DNA from: Vibrio cyclitrophicus
GTDB taxonomy: Bacteria; Pseudomonadota; Gammaproteobacteria; Enterobacterales; Vibrionaceae
Assembly: GCA_023206055.1 (NCBI GenBank)
Contig: CP065366.1
Location: 2,914,001-2,978,000 of the forward strand
Direction: 5' to 3'
DNA: 64,000 nucleotides
Shown here piece by piece: positions 54,245 to 63,057 of the stretch (positions are counted from its first letter, which is position 1; every line of letters begins with the position of its first letter). The notes under the pieces are model-generated. The model was not told where the DNA came from. It saw nothing but the letters and a program-made list of their open reading frames with translations, and did not search any database. A program made the position numbers and the translations under genes.

Positions 54245-55507
54245 TTAGAAAGACAGGAAGAAGCCAGCAATTGTTGCTGCCATCAGGTTAGATAGAGTAC
54301 CAGCAATTACCGCTTTAACACCCATACGTGCGATGTCATGGCGACGGCTTGGTGCAATACCACCTAGACCACCTAGAAGAATCGCAATTGAAGAAAGGTT
54401 TGCGAAACCACATAGTGCGAATGCGATGATAGCTTGAGTCTTCTCAGACATAACTTGACCAGTTGCTGCAACAACTTGAGCGTTTTCACCAACGTATGGT
54501 ACGAAGTTTAGGTATGCAACGAATTCGTTAACAACTGTCTTCTGACCAATGAAAGAACCAGCGATAGTTGCTTCTTCCCATGGAACACCAATGATGAATG
54601 CTAGCGGTGCGAAGATCCAACCTAGAAGAAGTTCTAGAGTTAGGTTTTCCATACCGAACCAACCACCGATGCCACCTAGGATACCGTTGATTAGAGCAAT
54701 TAGACCGATGAATGCTAGTAGCATTGCACCAACGTTAAGTGCTAGTTGTAGACCAACTGATGCGCCACCTGCTGCTGCGTCGATAACGTTAGCTGGTTTG
54801 TCATCGCCACCGTCCATTTCGTCAGCGATGTTGTCGTCTGGCGTATCTGTTTCAGGCTTGATGATTTTAGCGAATAGTAGACCACCAGGTGCTGCCATGA
54901 ATGACGCTGCAACTAGGTACTCTAGAGGTACACCCATAGATGCGTAACCTGCTAGTACACCACCAGCTACAGAAGCCAAACCACCACACATTACTGCGAA
55001 TAGTTCAGAGTTAGTCATTTTAGGAACAAATGGACGAACAACTAGAGGTGCTTCAGTTTGACCAACGAAGATGTTTGCTGCTGCAGACATAGACTCGGCG
55101 CGAGAAGTACCTAGAGCTTTCTGAAGACCACCACCAAGAACTTTGATTACAATTTGCATAACACCAATGTAGTAAAGTACAGAGATAAGTGCAGAGAAGA
55201 AAATCAGAGTTGGTAGTACTTGGAAAGCAAAGATGAAACCGATACCGTCAACTGAGAAGTTAACTAGGCTGCCGAATAGGAAACCAGTACCGTCTTTACC
55301 GTAGTCGATCACGTTTGCTACACCAGCAGAGAAACCTGCAAGTAGATCACGACCCCAAGGGATGTAAAGTACGAATGCACCAAGTGCGAATTGGATAGCG
55401 AAAGCGCCACCCACTGTTCTTAGATTAATAGCTTTGCGGTTGTCAGATAGTAGTACTGCGATTGCGATCAGTGCAACCATTCCGACTAGGCTCATAAACA
55501 GGCTCAT
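54245..55507 (-). CDS. nupC: Concentrative nucleoside transporter NupC (CNT family)
   Basis: 420-residue inner-membrane Na+/nucleoside symporter, close to the crystallised vcCNT from V. cholerae. The nucleobase-binding GQTEAPL motif (from G149) is present, as are the second-half segments FVAYLNFV and ALCGFANLSSIAI that contribute ribose and Na+ contacts. It imports nucleosides for the deo enzymes encoded just downstream. A perfect CRP site lies about 150 bp before the start. Confidence 0.96.
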   Translation of the reverse strand: MSLFMSLVGMVALIAIAVLLSDNRKAINLRTVGGAFAIQFALGAFVLYIPWGRDLLAGFSAGVANVIDYGKDGTGFLFGSLVNFSVDGIGFIFAFQVLPTLIFFSALISVLYYIGVMQIVIKVLGGGLQKALGTSRAESMSAAANIFVGQTEAPLVVRPFVPKMTNSELFAVMCGGLASVAGGVLAGYASMGVPLEYLVAASFMAAPGGLLFAKIIKPETDTPDDNIADEMDGGDDKPANVIDAAAGGASVGLQLALNVGAMLLAFIGLIALINGILGGIGGWFGMENLTLELLLGWIFAPLAFIIGVPWEEATIAGSFIGQKTVVNEFVAYLNFVPYVGENAQVVAATGQVMSEKTQAIIAFALCGFANLSSIAILLGGLGGIAPSRRHDIARMGVKAVIAGTLSNLMAATIAGFFLSF

Positions 55508-55651
55508 AGTTTATGACTTCCTTATTAGTTATTTATTGGCGTGTTACAAAATGGGGCTATAAAGCGGGGGCAATTATACTCATGCGACCACTAATAAAGT
55601 AATGCCGTCCTCACACTTTTGTAGAAGATTCATGTACCATTCACACGCAAA

Positions 55652-55667
55652 TGTGAGCCAAATCACA
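55652..55667. promoter_or_regulatory. cAMP-CRP binding site upstream of nupC
   Basis: TGTGAGCCAAATCACA has perfect TGTGA and TCACA half-sites with a 6-bp spacer. Next to it (55674-55692) are GCAA-containing half-sites resembling CytR targets, giving the CRP-CytR arrangement known from enteric nucleoside genes. Confidence 0.7.
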
Positions 55668-55711
55668 AGCTCAGTGCAATTTACGCAAACGATAAACAAA
55701 AACCTTCGATT

Positions 55712-56524
55712 TTATTCACATATACCGAATGCGCGATGGCTATTTTGCCAAATTTGCGCTGCAATCGATTGCTTTGGCTCTTTTCTAAGCAAAAAAAGTT
55801 CATTTAAGATCGTAACTAAATGTTTGGAATGATTAACATTTCCTTGGTTTCCATACATGGGCATGTCCGGAGCATCTGTCTCCAATACCAAGCATTCAAG
55901 AGGCAATTTTGTGATGGTTGTGCGTGTTTTTTGCGCTCTTGGGTAAGTTATCGTTCCACCGACGCCAATATAGAAACCGAGCTTGATCCACGCCAAAGCT
56001 TGCTGTTCACTCCCAGAAAAACCGTGAATCACCCCTCCAAAGGTAAACTTGTGTTGCTTTAACAACTCAATAAGTCGGTTATAAGACTTCCTCTCATGGA
56101 TGATTAAAGGCAGATCAAACTCCTTCGCAAGCTCCATTTGTTGGATGAAAAAGCGCTCTTGTTTCTCTCGTTCAACGTCCACAAAAAAGTCGAGCCCGCA
56201 CTCACCTATCGCAACACATTGGCTGTTTTTTGAAGAGAGTAATTGGCGAAGTTCCGAAAATTGTTCGTCATTGGCCAGCTCTAAAAAGTAAGGATGGAAG
56301 CCTAATGCATAGTAAATATTGGGGTGCGATTGAGTGATTTTGTCGAGTTTTTTCCAGTTACTTTTACCAATAGAAGGAATCAGCAGCTTCTCAACTTGGG
56401 CTTGTTTCGCTTCTTTTAGGTAATCATCAATACTTTGATCACATGTAAAGCCTTGCTCAAACGCCTCAAAATCCGCATGGCAATGAGTATCAAACAGCGG
56501 AAAGTCACTTATTTGCTGTGTCAT
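55712..56524 (-). CDS. TatD family metal-dependent hydrolase (YjjV-like)
   Basis: 270 residues, TIM-barrel metallohydrolase with probable DNase activity. Metal ligands: DTHCHAD (His14, His16), GECGLDF Glu, IIHERK His, and ETDAPDM Asp. The ATG at 56524 has GGGGAA just upstream and gives the conserved short N-terminus; an upstream frame is excluded because it would read through the DUF5363 gene. The first 20 bp overlap the end of that gene. Confidence 0.9.
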   Translation of the reverse strand: MTQQISDFPLFDTHCHADFEAFEQGFTCDQSIDDYLKEAKQAQVEKLLIPSIGKSNWKKLDKITQSHPNIYYALGFHPYFLELANDEQFSELRQLLSSKNSQCVAIGECGLDFFVDVEREKQERFFIQQMELAKEFDLPLIIHERKSYNRLIELLKQHKFTFGGVIHGFSGSEQQALAWIKLGFYIGVGGTITYPRAQKTRTTITKLPLECLVLETDAPDMPMYGNQGNVNHSKHLVTILNELFLLRKEPKQSIAAQIWQNSHRAFGICE

Positions 56525-56660
56525 ATTCCCCACTCTCTGTTTGTTGTCCTTGAGGTTCACGACGATAAGCCACGCAACTACGCTTGTTCTCAGGTGTTAA
56601 ACCAAGCTCCTCACACCACTTATCGTATTTCTCAATCCAAGCTTTTATCCAACCCAACAT
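56505..56660 (-). CDS. DUF5363 family small protein
   Basis: 51 residues starting MLGWIKAWIEKYDKWCEELG and continuing with LTPENKRSCVAYRREP; this matches the short DUF5363 proteins found beside tatD in Vibrionaceae. AGAGG lies 6 bp before the ATG at 56660. The stop (56505-56507) lies inside tatD, so translation of the two is coupled. Two cysteines and an amphipathic Trp-rich N-terminal helix are notable. Function unknown. Confidence 0.82.
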   Translation of the reverse strand: MLGWIKAWIEKYDKWCEELGLTPENKRSCVAYRREPQGQQTESGEYDTANK

Positions 56661-56704
56661 CACTGCCTCTAACCTCAGCCTTTAAACCTTAAATAAAACG
56701 TATT

Positions 56705-56740
56705 AAAAAACGCCTATTGCAGAACAATAGACGTTTCTTT
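56705..56740 (-). terminator. Terminator after prfC
   Basis: AAACG-CTATTG and CAATAG-CGTTT form a stem around CAGAA (56708-56736) with one internal mismatch. A T run follows on the minus strand. Confidence 0.75.
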
Positions 56741-56765
56741 TAAACTCGAATAGATCGCGGAGAAA

Positions 56766-58346
56766 TTAGTGCTCGCGCGTCGCTCGGAATTGAACTTCAG
56801 GAAAACGTTCAGAAGCTAGGTTCAAGTTCACCATAGTTGGTGCAATGTAAGACAGGTTATCACCACCATCTAACGCTAGGTTAGCTTGGCTCTTACGTTT
56901 GAATTCTTCTAGTTTCTTAGCGTCATCACATTCAACCCAACGTGCTGTTGCAACGTTCACACCTTCGTAAATCGCTTCAACGTTGTATTCCGCTTTCAAG
57001 CGCGCTACAACCACATCAAACTGAAGTACACCAACTGCACCAACGATCAGATCGTTATTTTGCAAAGGACGGAATACTTGAACCGCTCCCTCTTCAGAAA
57101 GCTGAACCAAGCCTTTTAGAAGTTGCTTCTGCTTCAGTGGATCACGCAGACGAATACGACGGAATAGCTCAGGCGCGAAATTTGGAATACCCGCGAACTT
57201 CAAGCTTTCGCCTTGAGTAAAGGTATCGCCAATCTGGATTGTGCCGTGGTTATGCAGACCAATGATGTCACCAGCGTATGCTTTTTCAGCACGCGCACGG
57301 TCACCCGCCATGAATGTTACCGCATCTGAGATGCTCACGTTCTTACCAGTACGAACATGGTTCATCTTCATACCTTGGTCGTAAGTACCCGATACGATAC
57401 GCATGAATGCAATACGGTCACGGTGTTTTGGATCCATGTTTGCTTGGATCTTAAAAACGAAACCAGAGAACTTTTCTTCAGTAGCTTCAACATCACGCTC
57501 ATTCGCTTGACGCGTTTGAGGTGCAGGAGCCCATCGAGTTAGGCCATCAAGCATGTGGTCAACACCGAAGTTACCCAATGCAGTACCGAAGTAAACCGGA
57601 GTCAACTCGCCAGCAAGGAACAGCTCGTGATCAAACTCAGGACATGCGCCGATAACCAATTCAAGCTCTTCACGAACGCTGCTCGCCAGATCTTCGCCAA
57701 CAGCTTCGTCTAGTTCAGGGTTATCTAGACCTTTGATGATGCGAACTTCTTGGATCTCATGGCCGTGGCCAGATTCATACAAGATCGTTTCATCACGGTG
57801 AATGTGGTAAACGCCTTTAAACTCTTTACCACAACCGATAGGCCAAGAGATTGGAGCACAAGCCATACCTAGCTCGCTTTCCACTTCGTCTAGCACTTCC
57901 ATTGGGTCACGAACATCACGGTCAAGTTTGTTCATAAACGTTACGATTGGTGTATCACGTAGACGCGTTACTTCCATCAGTTTACGAGTACGATCCTCGA
58001 CACCTTTTGCAGCATCGATAACCATCAAACAAGAGTCAACTGCTGTTAGCGTACGGTACGTATCTTCCGAGAAATCTTCGTGTCCTGGAGTATCGAGTAG
58101 GTTTACTAGGCAATCGTTGTATGGGAATTGCATTACAGACGTAGTTACCGAGATACCACGTTCTTTTTCCATCTCCATCCAGTCAGATTTAGCGTGCTGG
58201 TTAGAGCCACGGCCTTTTACGGTACCCGCTTTTTGAATCGCGTTTCCGAATAAAAGAACTTTTTCAGTAATCGTGGTTTTACCCGCATCCGGGTGAGAGA
58301 TAATTGCAAACGTTCTACGTTTGCTCACTTCTTGTTGGAAAGACAT
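56766..58346 (-). CDS. prfC: Peptide chain release factor 3
   Basis: 526-residue translational GTPase that removes RF1/RF2 after termination. Motifs: SHPDAGKTTITEK (residues 17-29), the switch region GRGSNQHAKSDWMEMEKERGISVTTS typical of RF3, DTPGHEDFSEDTYR and FMNKLDRD. Length equals the family norm (about 529). Confidence 0.97.
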   Translation of the reverse strand: MSFQQEVSKRRTFAIISHPDAGKTTITEKVLLFGNAIQKAGTVKGRGSNQHAKSDWMEMEKERGISVTTSVMQFPYNDCLVNLLDTPGHEDFSEDTYRTLTAVDSCLMVIDAAKGVEDRTRKLMEVTRLRDTPIVTFMNKLDRDVRDPMEVLDEVESELGMACAPISWPIGCGKEFKGVYHIHRDETILYESGHGHEIQEVRIIKGLDNPELDEAVGEDLASSVREELELVIGACPEFDHELFLAGELTPVYFGTALGNFGVDHMLDGLTRWAPAPQTRQANERDVEATEEKFSGFVFKIQANMDPKHRDRIAFMRIVSGTYDQGMKMNHVRTGKNVSISDAVTFMAGDRARAEKAYAGDIIGLHNHGTIQIGDTFTQGESLKFAGIPNFAPELFRRIRLRDPLKQKQLLKGLVQLSEEGAVQVFRPLQNNDLIVGAVGVLQFDVVVARLKAEYNVEAIYEGVNVATARWVECDDAKKLEEFKRKSQANLALDGGDNLSYIAPTMVNLNLASERFPEVQFRATREH

Positions 58347-58519
58347 AGTCGCCCTTTGCTGATCTAAAGCGTAAAAAGGGCAAGTAGATAATACTTGCCC
58401 TTGAATTCTGTGTGAGGATTATACAGAAAGCGTGTCACTTTCTAAAGGGTCAGTTTACACCCTATTTATCGCTGATTCTGTGGTTAGCTATTTAGGGTTA
58501 GCTAAAAGACATAATATGA

Positions 58520-58975
58520 TTAGCTAAAGGACATGAAAAGATAGCTCATAATGATCGCATCTTCGTTGCCTTGCTTGGTTGGGTAATAGTTACGACGACG
58601 GTCGACTTCATTAAAGCCAACCTTCTCGTAAAGATTAAACGCATTCACATTACTTTCGCGAACTTCCAGCCAAGCACTTTCAGCGTCAGCCTGTTCACAC
58701 ATATCAAGAAAGTGCTCAACCAAAGCTTTGCCGTAGCCTTTACCTTGCTGCTTAGGGTCAACCGCTATCGTCAGCAAAGTCACTTCACCGACAATGTTCT
58801 GAGCATAGAAATAGCCTACAACTTCTCCACCCACCTCTAGAACACGGTGGCTACCTCCACGGCTATTAAGATCACGGATCATGTTTTCAGACCAAGGATG
58901 AGAATGAGCGGTCTGTTCTATCTGCCAAATAGCGTCGAGGTGTTGTTCTGAAGTTGGTAGTAATTGATTAGTCAT
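58520..58975 (-). CDS. rimI: Ribosomal protein S18 alanine N-acetyltransferase RimI
   Basis: 151 residues, GNAT fold. Acetyl-CoA loop VDPKQQGKGYGKAL, the conserved HPWSENMI N-terminal motif and the ESNVNAFNLYEKVGFNEVDRRRNYY C-terminal block identify RimI. The ATG at 58975 is chosen since the frame upstream only runs through holD. Overlaps the holD stop by 8 bp, as in E. coli holD-rimI. Confidence 0.94.
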   Translation of the reverse strand: MTNQLLPTSEQHLDAIWQIEQTAHSHPWSENMIRDLNSRGGSHRVLEVGGEVVGYFYAQNIVGEVTLLTIAVDPKQQGKGYGKALVEHFLDMCEQADAESAWLEVRESNVNAFNLYEKVGFNEVDRRRNYYPTKQGNEDAIIMSYLFMSFS

Positions 58976-59366
58976 AAGCACAAATTTGTTGCCATAAGTC
59001 GCGGCGGTGTTGGTTATTACCATTAATGTCAGACAGTAATGGTGACTGTAATGTTTTAGCTTTCAGTTCTTGGACGGACTCACAACCCGCAAACCATACC
59101 CACTCAACCGAACCTAAATCCACAGTAGACAAGTGTTGTGGTTGAAGGTGTAAAGCCTGAGACAAGTCGAGCTTGATACTTTTGAGTACTCGCTCAAACA
59201 TCACGGCGAGATCTTCCTGAGGTTTTTCAGGCGAAACCAACAGTAACTTGCAATCGTTAGAGAGCGGAGTTAACTCAGATTCATAACCTGCTAAACGCTC
59301 TGGGTGACTTAGCTCCCATTGGCTAATCCCCATCTCTTGTAGGTATTGCGCGTGTGTTTGTGACAT
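58968..59366 (-). CDS. holD: DNA polymerase III psi subunit HolD
   Basis: 132 residues. The N-terminal MSQTHAQYLQEMGISQWEL and C-terminal RRDLWQQICAYD match HolD, which tethers the clamp loader to SSB via the chi subunit. The frame extends to a TTG at 59402, but the ATG at 59366 gives the conserved start. Upstream lies a degenerate short tandem repeat. Overlaps rimI. Confidence 0.9.
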   Translation of the reverse strand: MSQTHAQYLQEMGISQWELSHPERLAGYESELTPLSNDCKLLLVSPEKPQEDLAVMFERVLKSIKLDLSQALHLQPQHLSTVDLGSVEWVWFAGCESVQELKAKTLQSPLLSDINGNNQHRRDLWQQICAYD

Positions 59367-59385
59367 ATCTAGCGGTAGTAACCTT

Positions 59386-59480
59386 AAGTTTATTGGAGCC
59401 AAAGTTTATTGAAACCAGAAGTTTGTTAGAACTAGTTTGGTGAAAGCTGCCTCTATTGAAAGAGAGCTTATTAGAACTGG
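59386..59480. repeat. Degenerate approx. 16-17 bp tandem repeats upstream of holD
   Basis: Three consecutive units begin AAGTTTATTGGAGCC, AAGTTTATTGAAACC and AAGTTTGTTAGAAC, with a more diverged copy near 59466 (GCTTATTAGAACTGG). Units differ at several positions. They lie in the presumed promoter or leader of holD. Confidence 0.5.
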
Positions 59481-59495
59481 GCTGATACTAACAAA

Positions 59496-59524
59496 AAATA
59501 AAGGAGCATCAAGCTCCTTTATTT
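59496..59524. terminator. Bidirectional terminator between yhbS and holD
   Basis: AAATAAAGGAGC (59496-59507) pairs with GCTCCTTTATTT (59513-59524) around ATCAA. It separates the yhbS/ubiT transcript from the holD/rimI unit. Confidence 0.75.
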
Positions 59525-59564
59525 AGACTAAATCAGTTTGTATCTTATTGCGTGATAAATCAGC

Positions 59565-60068
59565 TTATAAGTCGTTGAACTCTGGGCTGTAAGCAATCTC
59601 ACCAGTATGTCCAGCAAACGCACCGTCTACCAACTCAATCGCTTGGAAAGCACCTTCAGGTACATCCCAAACACAACTCAGACCAAACTCGCTCGCTGCC
59701 TTGAAACCAAAGCGGCAGTAATAAGCAGGATCACCAAGTACAACGCAAGCTGGGTAACCAAAATCAACCAAAGTGGAAAACGCATCTTCAACTAAAGATT
59801 TGGCAATGCCTTGGTTTCGGAACTCTTCTTTCACAGCGAGAGGCGCAAGCCCTTGCCAGTTATGATCGTCGCCATCAAGAGTGATAGGGCTAAACATCAG
59901 GTGGCCAACCACCTCGCCTTCATCAGAACAAGCCACCAGCGATAGTGTTAAATGGCTATTCTCACGCAAGCTCATAACCAAGTTAGCTTCTGCATCGGTT
60001 TCAAAAACAGATTTCAATAAACGATCAATGACAAGTATATCTGCCGGTGCTTCAGTTCGAATAAGCAT
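59565..60068 (-). CDS. yhbS: GNAT family N-acetyltransferase, YhbS-like
   Basis: 167 residues, GNAT fold with acetyl-CoA loop VKEEFRNQGIAKSLV and the VLGDPAYYCRFGFKAA motif typical of YhbS. Adjacent to ubiT (17-bp overlap) as yhbS-yhbT in E. coli. Substrate is not known. Confidence 0.9.
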   Translation of the reverse strand: MLIRTEAPADILVIDRLLKSVFETDAEANLVMSLRENSHLTLSLVACSDEGEVVGHLMFSPITLDGDDHNWQGLAPLAVKEEFRNQGIAKSLVEDAFSTLVDFGYPACVVLGDPAYYCRFGFKAASEFGLSCVWDVPEGAFQAIELVDGAFAGHTGEIAYSPEFNDL

Positions 60069-60579
60069 TCATTACCTCACTTTGTGTATCTGGGGATTGT
60101 ACTCCCTTCTGCACAAAATCAGCTAATTGATTTAACAAAGTTTTCATAGGAGTCGGCAATAAGTCCAAATCTACGCTATCCATCAAGTTTTTGACTTCTA
60201 AACCGAGCTCGGTATCGCCTTCAATAGACAGTCTACGTTGGAAGAAAAGCGTATCTGGGTCTTCTTTACGCCCCGCTATCAACACAAGATCGTTAAGATT
60301 GCCGCTAAAGCTTACATCTTCAGCCACCTCTTTGTCAGCTACAACCAGTTGCTCATTTTTGTAGCTAATACACCAACTTAACCCCATATCTTTTATTGAG
60401 ACTTTCAGCCATTTGTCTTCTAAAAACTCAAAGTCACCGTCCTCTAAAGCTTCCTTAAAGACATTCTTAAGCGCCTCCAACAAGGCTCTTTTTTGTACTG
60501 TTCTAGGCAATAACTGGACTGGAGATCGCAAAATTGATGCGGCATTTTGAACTAGTTGAGTGCGAATCTTGTTTATCAC
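60052..60579 (-). CDS. ubiT: UbiT (YhbT), SCP2-domain accessory factor for ubiquinone synthesis
   Basis: 175 residues with an SCP2 lipid-binding domain. The block DVSFSGNLNDLVLIAGRKEDPDTLFFQRRLSIEGDTELGLEVKNLMD is closely similar to E. coli YhbT. It works with UbiU/UbiV in oxygen-independent ubiquinone synthesis. The GTG at 60579 is preferred to ATG at 60621: VINKIRTQLV then aligns with the E. coli MLDKLRSRIV start, and GGATAAG precedes it. Confidence 0.88.
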   Translation of the reverse strand: MINKIRTQLVQNAASILRSPVQLLPRTVQKRALLEALKNVFKEALEDGDFEFLEDKWLKVSIKDMGLSWCISYKNEQLVVADKEVAEDVSFSGNLNDLVLIAGRKEDPDTLFFQRRLSIEGDTELGLEVKNLMDSVDLDLLPTPMKTLLNQLADFVQKGVQSPDTQSEVMNAYSN

Positions 60580-60837
60580 GTGACTTATCCGTAACTTTGT
60601 CAATAATATGGAATGCATCATAGATGATGTTGAGATCTCAGTTACTGTTATGTATCAAATTAACTTCTGTTTGATACTCGACCTTTAATATCCTGAAAAT
60701 CACAGTTATAGTAACTCAGGTAATGAGAATTACAGCGGATCGCTGCACTCACAGGTAAATATCGATAGCCACACAAAAAGTAATAAATATTTATCGATAG
60801 TGAATATTCAAGCTCTTGGAGAATTGGTAGTACTTTG

Positions 60838-62877
60838 ATGCCTCCCCAGCAACTACAACATTGGTTTACCCAGCTAACTGCAAATAGTCCGTTCTTTTTT
60901 GCAGTACTTGATGCTCAACATAACTATTTTATGGTAAATGAGCGTTACTGCGATATTGCTGGTTTGAGTCAAACAGAGCTTGCTGGCATGAATGACCGCC
61001 AAACATTGGGCGAACAATTCTACCAACATCTTAAGCCTTACTATGAGCGTGCATTCAGTGGCGAAACGATTGAGGCCGAAGTCACACTCAACGAAACTGA
61101 CCTCGATACCAGCCTTCATTTCAGCCTATCTCCGCTTACCAATGGCAACAAAACCGACTACATCGTCTTTCACGCCTTCGACACTTCAGAAAACCAAGTA
61201 CTTGTCCGTTCTTTAGAAGAATCCGAAGCCAAATTCCACAAACTATCTCAACTACTTCCAGATGGATTACTGCTCGTTGAAAGTGACTACATCTTGTCAT
61301 CCAACCCAGCAGCGGCGCGCTTGCTTGGCTTTAACTCAACCACAGAGTTAATTGGTGAAGAGTTGGGACGCCTATTTATCGATGAACAAACCAAAACAGT
61401 CTTCAATAATAACCTCAGCTCTATTATTTCTGAGTCTGGTTTGGTTTGCTTAACGGGTGCCCGATGCGGCTTTGAACGTAAGGTTCAGCTCAACATCGAC
61501 TCCACCACCGTTCTTGGAAGCAACACTCAGCTGGTGCTTATCCAAGACGCACAAGAAACCGCAAAACAATATACACCGGCAAACAGTGAAGATGCTTATA
61601 TCGATGCACTGACTAAGCTCTACAACCGAGTTGGCTTTACTAAGCGTCTTGAGCAGTTCATTCACAACGATACGCCGGTGGTGATGCTCTACTTAGACAT
61701 TGATAACTTTAAGAATATCAATGACTCACTGGGTCATCACATCGGTGACAAGGTGATTAAAGAGGTCGCTTCGCGTCTTAAACGCTTGCTGCCTCGTAAG
61801 GCCGTGATTGGGCATTTAGGCGGTGATGAGTTTGGTATTATCCTGCCAGAACCTGAACATCAGCGAACACCTGAAATACTCGCTGAAAAGATCATTTCCC
61901 TGATCAATCAACCCTTTGATCTTCACCACTTTAGCAAGCGCTTGGCCTGCTCGATTGGTAGCGTGAGCTTTCCTCAAGATGGAACTGATGCTCGTATCTT
62001 GCTGCAAAATGCTGACACAGCAATGTATGAAGCCAAAGATCGTGGTCGCAACCGCTTGATCAAGTTCAACGAACAGATGAACAAAGAAGCGCGTATGCGA
62101 CTGTGGCTTGAGATAGAACTGCAAAAAGCACTGCAACAAAATGGACTCGAGGTTTGGTATCAGCCGAAAGTGAATGCCCGTGATTTCACCATCAACGGCG
62201 CAGAAGCTCTGGTTCGTTGGAAGCACCCAGTTGAAGGCTACATCAGCCCTGCTGCATTCATCCCAGTTGCGGAACGTGCAGGTCTTATCGAACAGCTTGG
62301 TCGTGTGGTAATGCGTGAAGTATTTGCGACGGTTAAGCGTTGGAAGATGCAAGGTATCCTGCCTGGTCGAGTGGCGATCAACTTGTCTCCAGAGCAGTTT
62401 GGTAACCCAAAGCTGATTGATTACGTTGAAAAGCTACTCCGTTCAACAGAACTTGACCCAAGCGCGATTACTTTTGAGCTGACAGAAAGTGCAGTGATGA
62501 GTGACAGCGAACACACGCTACAAATGCTAAACGCTATCAAGAGATTAGGATTCGCCTTGTCCATCGATGACTTTGGTACAGGCTATTCATCGCTGTCTTA
62601 CTTAGCTCGCTTCCCTATTGATGAACTTAAGATTGACCGTGCGTTTATCTCTGATATCGATACGCTACCAAAGCAAATCACTGTGATTGAAAACATCATT
62701 AACCTTGGCAAGTCTCTCGATTTAACCGTGGTTGCAGAAGGTGTCGAAACCAGTGAGCAAGCGACTCTGCTATCGAATCTCAACTGTAGCTCCATTCAAG
62801 GTTTCCACTTCTATCGTCCTCAACCAAAACAAGACGTCGAAGAGCTGTTCGCACAAAACCGCCGTCATAAGAACTAA
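60838..62877 (+). CDS. PAS-PAS-GGDEF-EAL c-di-GMP signalling protein
   Basis: 679 residues, no membrane helix. Two PAS-like domains (about 10-120 and 130-230) are followed by a GGDEF domain with intact GGDEF (328-332) and an EAL domain starting near residue 430 with EAL at 456-458. EAL catalytic residues appear complete: INLSPEQF, FELTES, IDDFGTGYSS, ELKIDR, AEGVET and QGFHFYRPQP. It could make and break c-di-GMP in response to a PAS signal. TTG directly before the ATG at 60838 is not preferred. It sits between ubiT and ubiU, which are adjacent in E. coli. Confidence 0.94.
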   Translation: MPPQQLQHWFTQLTANSPFFFAVLDAQHNYFMVNERYCDIAGLSQTELAGMNDRQTLGEQFYQHLKPYYERAFSGETIEAEVTLNETDLDTSLHFSLSPLTNGNKTDYIVFHAFDTSENQVLVRSLEESEAKFHKLSQLLPDGLLLVESDYILSSNPAAARLLGFNSTTELIGEELGRLFIDEQTKTVFNNNLSSIISESGLVCLTGARCGFERKVQLNIDSTTVLGSNTQLVLIQDAQETAKQYTPANSEDAYIDALTKLYNRVGFTKRLEQFIHNDTPVVMLYLDIDNFKNINDSLGHHIGDKVIKEVASRLKRLLPRKAVIGHLGGDEFGIILPEPEHQRTPEILAEKIISLINQPFDLHHFSKRLACSIGSVSFPQDGTDARILLQNADTAMYEAKDRGRNRLIKFNEQMNKEARMRLWLEIELQKALQQNGLEVWYQPKVNARDFTINGAEALVRWKHPVEGYISPAAFIPVAERAGLIEQLGRVVMREVFATVKRWKMQGILPGRVAINLSPEQFGNPKLIDYVEKLLRSTELDPSAITFELTESAVMSDSEHTLQMLNAIKRLGFALSIDDFGTGYSSLSYLARFPIDELKIDRAFISDIDTLPKQITVIENIINLGKSLDLTVVAEGVETSEQATLLSNLNCSSIQGFHFYRPQPKQDVEELFAQNRRHKN

Positions 62878-63057
62878 TTAGAAGATTCGAATACGTCATC
62901 CTCCGAAAGCTAAACCAACACATAAAACTACTACTCGTCAGTACCTCAAACGGAGTAAAAGCAGATTTATCCATCTAAACCTGCCTTACATCAATTCCGT
63001 CATTCATAATTCTTCATAAAATGCTCGCTTCAACTTAATTCTACTGGTAGTGAGCAA

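Noticed and set aside
61816..62352. 178-codon antisense frame inside the GGDEF-EAL gene
   Set aside because: It mirrors conserved GGDEF/EAL codons, the product shows no known pattern and there is no start context.
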